A stretch of 11,553 nt of DNA, taken from NCBI GenBank assembly GCA_012837655.1, contig DUQT01000257.1, forward strand, positions 1 to 11,553, given 5' to 3'. The notes beneath the pieces were generated by a model, which was not told the DNA's origin, ran no database searches, and worked only from the letters and a program-made list of their open reading frames with translations. A program made the position numbers and the translations under genes. This document shows positions 6,902 through 11,553 of the stretch, one piece after another. Numbering within the stretch: the stretch's first letter is position 1; every line of letters starts with the position of its first letter. The DNA is from Actinomyces sp. (GTDB lineage Bacteria; Actinomycetota; Actinomycetes; Actinomycetales; Actinomycetaceae).

Positions 6902-7022
6902 CGCGTTAGCTCCTCCCATCCGGACTTTAACCGTCGGTACTGGAATCTCACCAGTTCAACCGCTTTCGCGGGTCGCGGACTTTAACCGCCGGCTCGGAAT
7001 TACACCGACCCCGGAGCACGCC
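6902..7022 (-). promoter_or_regulatory. FMN riboswitch (RFN element)
   Basis: On the minus strand this leader carries the conserved RFN blocks in order: GCTCCGGGGTCGGTG, GAGCCGGCGGTTAAAGTCC, GGTGAGATTCC, ACCGACGGTTAAAGTCC and GGATGGGAGGAGC. The closing stem P1 pairs GCGTGCTCC (7013-7021) with GGAGC (6909-6913) and ACGC (6903-6906), with two unpaired bases between the latter two. The aptamer starts at the predicted transcript end. It lies 73 bases upstream of the ribX GTG. No U-tract follows, so control of translation is more likely than transcription termination, as known for GC-rich Gram-positives. FMN binding would lower expression of the transporter. Confidence 0.93.
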
Positions 7023-7025
7023 TCT

Positions 7026-7031
7026 ATATTA
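7026..7031 (-). promoter_or_regulatory. Putative -10 element for the FMN riboswitch-ribXY transcript (TAATAT)
   Basis: TAATAT on the minus strand is two mismatches from TATAAT and would start transcription near 7019, within P1 of the RFN aptamer. The 5' end of the RNA would therefore nearly coincide with the first paired bases of the riboswitch. No good -35 hexamer is seen at 16-18 bases. Confidence 0.5.
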
Positions 7032-7071
7032 CACGCAAATCCGTTCGCGTGCTTGATCAGACGTTCTGTGT

Positions 7072-7084
7072 CCTCAAATTGAGG
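7072..7084. repeat. 13-bp palindrome upstream of the riboswitch promoter
   Basis: CCTCAAATTGAGG is a perfect 6-1-6 palindrome about 40 bp upstream of the putative riboswitch -10 element. It is too tight to fold as a hairpin but has the form of a repressor or activator half-site pair. No regulator can be assigned. Confidence 0.3.
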
Positions 7085-7093
7085 CGTAGATCA

Positions 7094-7159
7094 ATGCGAC
7101 GCCGCTTCGATGTTCAAGCCCAGCCTCGATTTGGACGGGCACTCGTAGCGGCGTCGCAT
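7094..7159 (-). terminator. Large inverted repeat downstream of rpe, candidate terminator
   Basis: The arms 7094-7106 and 7147-7159 (outer sequence ATGCGACGCCGC against GCGGCGTCGCAT) pair perfectly over 13 bp, with 3 more bp after a T/T mismatch. Inside is a loop of about 30 bases that contains a GCCC/GGGC mini-stem. It begins 18 bases after the rpe stop and would end the priA-to-rpe transcript before the riboswitch unit. The minus-strand sequence after it has no U-tract, so the terminator role is an inference. Confidence 0.4.
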
Positions 7160-7177
7160 CAGTATGCTTGCAAATCC

Positions 7178-7846
7178 TCAGTGTGCGTGCATCGTCTCCG
7201 TAGCGATGCGGCGCAGTTCTTCTACCTCTTGGTAGGCGTCCTCTGCCCTGAAAACAGCGGAACCTGCCACGAACACGTCAGCGCCTGCCTCTGCGGCAAT
7301 CGTGATCGTTTCGCGGTTCACTCCCCCATCGACTTGGATTGCAATATCGAGGTCGCGGCTGCGTGCTGCTTCTCGTACACGCCTGATCTTCGGCATTTGT
7401 GACTCTAGGAACGGTTGTCCGCCGAATCCAGGTTCGACTGTCATCACGAGGATCATGTCGAAAGCTTCTAGCAGGTCGACATAGTTGTGAATGTCAGTAT
7501 CCGGCCTGAGACCCAGGCCGACCTTTGCGCCCTGCTTGCGGATCTCGTTAGCCAACCGAAGCGGCGCTTTGGCGGCCTCGGCGTGGAAAGTAACTGATGC
7601 TGCGCCTGCTTCGGCATATCCGGGTGCCCACCGATCGGGGTCTTCTATCATCAGGTGGCAGTCAACGGGCAGGATGTTGCGGCGCACGACTGCCTCTACT
7701 ACCGGGAGTCCCCACGTCAGGTTTGGAACAAAGTGATTGTCCATGATGTCGACGTGAGCGAAGTCGGCGTTCCTAATCTTTTCAAGTTCTCCATTCAGGT
7801 CTGCGATGTCGCAGTTCAGAATTGAGGGACTGATTGTGGGTTTCAT
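7178..7846 (-). CDS. rpe: Ribulose-phosphate 3-epimerase (Rpe)
   Basis: Rpe interconverts ribulose 5-phosphate and xylulose 5-phosphate in the cytosolic pentose phosphate pathway. The 222-residue TIM barrel shows every family signature: SPSIL (6-10), HVDIMDNHFVPN (31-42) with catalytic D33 and metal ligand H31, DCHLM (62-66) with H64, the phosphate-side loop MTVEPGFGGQ (135-144), and VDGGVN (172-177) with the second catalytic D173. The ATG at 7846 is chosen because GGAGGA lies 4 bases upstream; an in-frame TTG at 7858 would overlap that ribosome site. It follows rsmB by 22 bases. Its substrate is also a riboflavin precursor, which may explain why rpe usually neighbours riboflavin genes in actinobacteria. 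Confidence 0.97.
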   Translation of the reverse strand: MKPTISPSILNCDIADLNGELEKIRNADFAHVDIMDNHFVPNLTWGLPVVEAVVRRNILPVDCHLMIEDPDRWAPGYAEAGAASVTFHAEAAKAPLRLANEIRKQGAKVGLGLRPDTDIHNYVDLLEAFDMILVMTVEPGFGGQPFLESQMPKIRRVREAARSRDLDIAIQVDGGVNRETITIAAEAGADVFVAGSAVFRAEDAYQEVEELRRIATETMHAH

Positions 7847-7868
7847 GTGATCCTCCAATTTTCAGCGC

Positions 7869-9311
7869 TTAATTAACTTTACGCATAAGTGCCAGGAACA
7901 TTGCGTCAGTTCCGTGAACATGCGGCCAAAGTTGGATTACATTGCCATTCCCGATAGGTACGGGATCAAGTTCGATAGACGACATTGACACCTGGTCTAC
8001 GGCATTAGCTGTATCAAGAATCTCGATGCCGTCTCGATCCTTGATGCGTTCAATCTGGTCAATGGTTTCGCGCTTGTGCGGCGAGCAAGTAATGTAGGCC
8101 ATCACGCCACCCGGTTTCAGCGCGTTCAAACCGGAATCAATCAGTTGTTCTTGAAGCTTAACCAGGTCGTTCAGGTCCTTTACGTCTCTGCGCCAACGCG
8201 ATTCCGCGCGCCTTCGCAGAGCACCTAATCCGGTGCAGGGGGCATCCAGGATGATGCGATCGAAAGCTGCGCCCTCGCCAAGATTCCTTCCATCCCCGAC
8301 CTGGACGGTTACGTTGTCAAGTTGGCGGACCGTGTTTTCAACGAGGCGTGCGCGGTGTTCAGAAACTTCGTTTGCCAACAGGTGCGCACCGCGTGCGGCT
8401 GCAATTGAACCGACGAGGCCGGCTTTGCCTCCGGGACCTGCTGACATGTCGAGCCATTCAGTGTCTTCGGTATCGACGTCCAGCTCTGCGAATGCGGTCG
8501 CTACGAGCTGGGAGCCTTCGTCTTGCACGGCTGCGCGTCCGTCGCGAATCGCGTGTAGCCTGCCAGGGTCGCCGCCGGAGATGAGGACGGCCCACTCGGA
8601 GTAGTCGCCGGGGCGGGCGGATGTCTTGAGGAAGTATTCGGCGTCCTCGGCAAGATCGACTGGCAGGATTAGGCCCGGTCTTGCGCACAGCGCAACGTCG
8701 GGGTTCGAATTGTTGGTTGCCAGCAGGTCTTCAAGTTCGCGCGGGTCGCGCCCATTGGCCTGCAGTGCATTGGCAAATGCGCGGATGATCCACTGAGGGT
8801 GCGAGTAGGTCACGCTTACGCGTTCAGCGTCGTTTTCGATTGCTTCCATGCGCTGTTCCCATTGGGTGGGAGTGCGGTCAGAAACTGACCGGGCAACGCC
8901 ATTTACGAACTTTTCAGCTCCCCTGGGAGCAACCTGCTTCGTGAGCTGGACGGCTTCTGCAACGGAAGCGTGGTTTGGAACGCGCATGTGCAGGATCTGA
9001 TGCGTCGTCATGCGCAGCACAGCGCGAACTTCGGGATCGAGTTTTTCAACCGGTCGGTTCATGCACTGTTCTAGCACCCAGTCGATTCGGCCGCGGTAGC
9101 GCAAGGTTCCATAAACCAGCTCTGTGGTTAGGCCCGCATCGCGCGGTGAAAGCCGGGCCTGCGAGATCATGGGTGGCAGAACCAGGTTCGCGTAAGCTCC
9201 ATCCACATCAACGGCAAGGAGTGCCTCGTAAGCTACTCTGCGCGATTCTTCCACTCCGCGAAGGCGGTGGCTACCGCGGTCGTTTTGCCTGCGTCGAAAG
9301 TTGTCGGCCAT
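7869..9311 (-). CDS. rsmB: 16S rRNA (cytosine-967-C5)-methyltransferase RsmB
   Basis: RsmB (Sun/Fmu) methylates a cytosine of 16S rRNA (C967 in E. coli) using S-adenosylmethionine. The 480-residue protein has the two expected parts. An N-terminal NusB-like RNA-binding domain (about 20-150) carries LTTELVYGTLRYRGRID. The C-terminal Rossmann methyltransferase contains QDEGSQLVA (263-271), SAM motif I LDMSAGPGGKAGL (287-299), motif IV DAPCTGLG (356-363) with C359, and motif VI TCSPH (408-412) with the nucleophile C409. The leading basic tail RRRQNDRGSHRLRG suits RNA binding. The start overlaps the fmt stop as TAATG, with AAAGGAG 4 bases upstream inside fmt, so translation is coupled. Confidence 0.95.
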   Translation of the reverse strand: MADNFRRRQNDRGSHRLRGVEESRRVAYEALLAVDVDGAYANLVLPPMISQARLSPRDAGLTTELVYGTLRYRGRIDWVLEQCMNRPVEKLDPEVRAVLRMTTHQILHMRVPNHASVAEAVQLTKQVAPRGAEKFVNGVARSVSDRTPTQWEQRMEAIENDAERVSVTYSHPQWIIRAFANALQANGRDPRELEDLLATNNSNPDVALCARPGLILPVDLAEDAEYFLKTSARPGDYSEWAVLISGGDPGRLHAIRDGRAAVQDEGSQLVATAFAELDVDTEDTEWLDMSAGPGGKAGLVGSIAAARGAHLLANEVSEHRARLVENTVRQLDNVTVQVGDGRNLGEGAAFDRIILDAPCTGLGALRRRAESRWRRDVKDLNDLVKLQEQLIDSGLNALKPGGVMAYITCSPHKRETIDQIERIKDRDGIEILDTANAVDQVSMSSIELDPVPIGNGNVIQLWPHVHGTDAMFLALMRKVN

Positions 9312-10252
9312 TATTCTCCTTTAGCTTCGCCGAGCTTGTCGCCTGATTCGAGGCGTGCTCCGCGCGCCCAATCTGCGGCCTTCATATGGGATTTGCCTGC
9401 TGGCGCAACTACCTGCAGTTCAAGTGCTTTGTCGCCAGCATCAACGAATACTGCATTCTTTTCAAAGTTCAGTGTGCCCGGTGCAGTTGCATCCGTGTCT
9501 GTGAGTCGGGTGCGCAAGATCTTGATCCTCTTTCCGTCGGGCAAGAGTGTGTAAGCACCCGGTTGTGGCGCGCATGCTCGAACTTGGTTGTGAACCTCAG
9601 CTGCCGGACGAGTGAAGTCGATTTCGAGGTCGTCGCGTGTGATGCGGTGTGCATAGACGGCGCCCTCGTCAGATTGTGGGCGTGCATTTGCAACGCCGGC
9701 TTCGATTGTTGTTACGACGTCGACTACGTCCTGTGCGCCCAGGACGGCAAGTTCATCGAGCAGATCGCCCGAGTTAATGTCAGGGTCAATCTCTACCGCT
9801 CTGGAGCTGTAGATAGGGCCCGTGTCGAGCCCTTCTTCAAGTTGGAACACGTCAACTGCTGTGACGGTGTCTCCAGCTTCGATTGCGCGCTGAACCGGAG
9901 CAGCTCCGCGCCAGCGTGGCAGTGCAGAGAAGTGAAGGTTTATCCACCCGTGTTCAAGTGATTCGAGGACATTCAGCGGTATGATCGCACCGTAAGCGAC
10001 GACCACACCAATCTGCGCGCCTGTGTCAACGATTTGCTGTGCCACATTTTCATCGCGTAGCGAGTCGGCCTCGATAAGTGGAATATCGTTTTCGGCCGCC
10101 CACACGGCTACGTCGGAAGGGTACAGGGTGCGACCTCGTCCACGGCGCGCTGGGGTGCGTGTGAGCACAGCAACGACCTCGTGGTTGGACTGCACGAGTG
10201 CACTTAGTGTTGGGACTGCAATATCGGGGGTTCCGGCAAATAAAATCTTCAC
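9311..10252 (-). CDS. fmt: Methionyl-tRNA formyltransferase (Fmt)
   Basis: Fmt transfers a formyl group from 10-formyl-tetrahydrofolate to Met-tRNA(fMet) before translation initiation. The 313-residue length is normal. The N-terminal formyltransferase domain (about 1-200) opens MKILFAGTPD and carries INLHFSALPRWRGAAP (104-119) with catalytic N105 and H107, and the catalytic Asp in GLDTGPI (D143). The C-terminal OB-like tRNA-binding domain spans about 205-305. The start is GTG at 10252, with no Shine-Dalgarno but TAGACT ending 6 bases upstream, so it probably has its own leaderless transcript besides read-through from the HAD gene 23 bases away. In many bacteria def sits beside fmt; it is not seen here. 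Confidence 0.96.
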   Translation of the reverse strand: MKILFAGTPDIAVPTLSALVQSNHEVVAVLTRTPARRGRGRTLYPSDVAVWAAENDIPLIEADSLRDENVAQQIVDTGAQIGVVVAYGAIIPLNVLESLEHGWINLHFSALPRWRGAAPVQRAIEAGDTVTAVDVFQLEEGLDTGPIYSSRAVEIDPDINSGDLLDELAVLGAQDVVDVVTTIEAGVANARPQSDEGAVYAHRITRDDLEIDFTRPAAEVHNQVRACAPQPGAYTLLPDGKRIKILRTRLTDTDATAPGTLNFEKNAVFVDAGDKALELQVVAPAGKSHMKAADWARGARLESGDKLGEAKGE

Positions 10253-10258
10253 TTTGTT

Positions 10259-10264
10259 AGTCTA
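10259..10264 (-). promoter_or_regulatory. Putative leaderless -10 element of fmt (TAGACT)
   Basis: TAGACT on the minus strand fits TANNNT and leaves exactly 6 bases before the fmt GTG, in the 23-base gap after the HAD gene. No good -35 is seen. It would give fmt-rsmB-rpe a promoter independent of priA. Confidence 0.45.
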
Positions 10265-10275
10265 ACGTGCACCTT

Positions 10276-10896
10276 CTAAATCCGGCGTAAGCCCATTGAG
10301 GGCGCGAGTCCGCGCTTTGAAAGTTCGGTGCGCAACTGATCTGCATCCCTAAACAAGATCGCGTCCATTCCAAGGGCGCCCGCGACTTCCACATTGTCTA
10401 CGTTGTCGTCAATGAAGACGATTTCTGTGGGGGCAAGTCCGAGGCGTTCAAACAGGAGCTCAAAGATGCGTCGGTCCGGTTTCGCGACCCCAACTTCTCC
10501 TGACACTACGCGCGGTCCAATGCTGTCAATAAACGGAACTGTGGACAGGGCGTGTTTGAAAAGTTCTCGCGACCAATTCGACAAGACCGCTGTGGGCACG
10601 GATAGGGCCTGGACGTCGCGAATCACGTCCAGTACACCGGGAACGGGGCCGGTCAATGTAGATGTGAACCGGGCGACGTAGCGGTCGAAGATCTCGATGT
10701 CAGCAGGGTGGCTCTGCTTGAATCGGGTGCGAGTTTGGGACAGCCCTGCACCGGAGTCCATGGCGTGGTTATACGTCCAGAAATCCGTTCTTATGGTGAA
10801 GTCTTCCCATTCTTCGCGGGTCAGGAATCCCTCCTGTGACAGATATGGATCCCATTGGATTACTACTTGTCCAAGGTCGAAAACTACTGTTCGCAT
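10276..10896 (-). CDS. HAD-superfamily (IA, YihX-like) hydrolase
   Basis: A 206-residue haloacid-dehalogenase-fold phosphatase of subfamily IA with an alpha-helical cap (about 15-85). Motif I is FDLGQV (6-11) with nucleophile D7 but Gly at the +2 position, where most HAD phosphatases have the acid-base Asp. The same DLGxV form occurs in E. coli YihX, a glucose-1-phosphatase. Motif II is S106 in LSNWS, motif III K139 in VAKPDRRIF, and motif IV DDN (163-165). No signal peptide or membrane segment is seen. AAAGGAGG lies 5 bases before the ATG at 10896, 16 bases after the priA stop, so it is probably co-transcribed with priA. The substrate is unknown; a sugar phosphate or a damaged metabolite is plausible. 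Confidence 0.88.
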   Translation of the reverse strand: MRTVVFDLGQVVIQWDPYLSQEGFLTREEWEDFTIRTDFWTYNHAMDSGAGLSQTRTRFKQSHPADIEIFDRYVARFTSTLTGPVPGVLDVIRDVQALSVPTAVLSNWSRELFKHALSTVPFIDSIGPRVVSGEVGVAKPDRRIFELLFERLGLAPTEIVFIDDNVDNVEVAGALGMDAILFRDADQLRTELSKRGLAPSMGLRRI

Positions 10897-10912
10897 TGCA
10901 CCCTCCTTTGCC

Positions 10913-11548
10913 TCATAGTAGCTGTTCCGGATTAACTCTGATACTGACTAATCCTTCGCGTTTCAGGCTACGTTCAATCTGTGTGGACCTAACTGAATCG
11001 ATGAGGGCGGGCGCAGCGTCCCACGCACATCGGTAAATTGCGCGCACTGGGTTTGTGCCGTGCGATTTTTGCACGTCGCGGCCTTGCCGAGGCGCCATGC
11101 CGAGGAACTCACACCGGCTGGGAACCTCAAGTTCCCGGGTGAACCCTTCAACATCGTTGCGATCACCATCTACCGCAACCACGCAGGCTGCGGGGAAGAA
11201 TCGAAGCATTTCACGCTCATCCAGCAGGCGTTGCGCGTAGTCCATGGGATCGCGCCTAATCAGCACTTGGCCGACACTGTTGTCACGAACACCAACCACA
11301 ATCATTTCGCCGTCGGGGCGAACCAGGCTAAGCACGTTGAACCATCTACGCATCGCTTCTTCAGGTGCCCACAGTTCCGGTCGACCCAAGATCGCCGATG
11401 CATCCAACACCACCGCGGCCGCGTAGCCGCCCGGACTGATAGGTTCAGCGCCGGGCGTGGCAATGACCAACCCGGAATCCTTTTGCAGGGTGTCGATCAC
11501 CTGGTGTTCGGCATCAGACGTTTCAATAAGCACGCGAGGTAGTGCGCG
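10913..11548 (-). CDS. priA: Primosomal protein N' (PriA), C-terminal part; 5' side cut or disrupted
   Basis: PriA reloads the replisome at stalled forks; actinobacterial versions are often regarded as helicase-inactive. About 211 C-terminal residues are visible. The diagnostic stretch is LVIATPGAEPISPGGYAAAVV followed by LDASAILGRPELWAPEEAMRRW, then the VQALVR-like GQVLIRRDP and the family ending VSIRVNPEQLL. The N-terminal DNA-binding domain, zinc cysteines and helicase motifs lie outside the window. The frame is interrupted by TGA at 11549-11551, where homologues read on through a segment like ELGRA. With only two more bases available I cannot tell whether this is a frameshift, a real stop or an end-of-contig error. 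A short product from GTG 11533 is possible but would not be a functional PriA. Confidence 0.8.
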   Translation of the reverse strand, partial: RALPRVLIETSDAEHQVIDTLQKDSGLVIATPGAEPISPGGYAAAVVLDASAILGRPELWAPEEAMRRWFNVLSLVRPDGEMIVVGVRDNSVGQVLIRRDPMDYAQRLLDEREMLRFFPAACVVAVDGDRNDVEGFTRELEVPSRCEFLGMAPRQGRDVQKSHGTNPVRAIYRCAWDAAPALIDSVRSTQIERSLKREGLVSIRVNPEQLL

Positions 11549-11553
11549 TCAGA

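Noticed and set aside
6829..6951. Longer N-terminus for ribX from the in-frame start at 6951 or ATG 6891
   Set aside because: The first would put coding sequence through the conserved 3' half of the riboswitch. The second has no Shine-Dalgarno, while GTG 6828 has GGACGGG at good spacing.
7035..7177. Direct repeat GCAAATCC at 7035-7042 and 7170-7177
   Set aside because: Only 8 bases, expected by chance at this scale, and not linked to the inverted repeat or to any element boundary.
7847..7858. TTG start of rpe at 7858
   Set aside because: The TTG overlaps the GGAGGA ribosome site that serves ATG 7846, and Rpe proteins normally begin just before the SPSIL block.
9386..9961. 191-codon plus-strand open frame opposite fmt
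   Set aside because: It is antisense to a certain fmt gene, Cys/Val/Phe-rich in a way typical of reversed codons, and has no recognisable domain or ribosome site.

Overview
The window reads as a compact chromosomal segment of an actinobacterium. The evidence is a pafB-pafC-tatA-tatC block, a long-form HisG preceded by HisE, a priA/fmt/rsmB/rpe cluster, several GTG starts and mid-range GC. The gene content would suit a host-associated Actinomycetaceae-like or related lineage, but that placement is a guess. Almost every base is genic. Both ends cut genes (tatC at base 1, priA at base 11553), so this may be a whole contig. I see no mobile element, CRISPR array, tRNA or rRNA.

Layout on the minus strand, read from the right in transcription order: 3' part of priA; HAD-family hydrolase; fmt; rsmB; rpe; a gap of about 150 bases with a large inverted repeat; an FMN riboswitch (RFN element); a two-gene riboflavin-uptake-type ABC operon (ribX permease, ribY lipoprotein); an inverted repeat; hisE-hisG. 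A single plus-strand gene, a DUF3866 protein, then faces hisG tail to tail. It is also head to head with pafB, which leads pafB-pafC-tatA-tatC.

How the genes fit together: priA, fmt, rsmB and rpe form a housekeeping block (replication restart, initiator tRNA formylation, 16S rRNA methylation, pentose phosphate pathway). In many actinobacteria rpe is followed by an FMN-riboswitch-controlled riboflavin biosynthesis operon and then hisE-hisG. Here the riboswitch keeps its place, but the genes below it encode a vitamin importer instead. This suggests an exchange of synthesis for uptake. No ATPase gene accompanies the importer. PafB and PafC form the WYL-domain activator of the actinobacterial DNA damage response, and TatA and TatC are core parts of the twin-arginine translocase.

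Regulatory pattern: four genes without a Shine-Dalgarno sequence (pafB, the DUF3866 gene, hisE, fmt) each have a TANNNT hexamer ending exactly 6 bases before the start codon, as expected for leaderless mRNAs. Most other genes have a recognisable Shine-Dalgarno sequence. The pafB and DUF3866 -10 elements lie back to back, 5 bp apart. The priA frame holds an in-frame TGA 2 bases from the window edge, which could be a real lesion, a frameshift or an assembly error.
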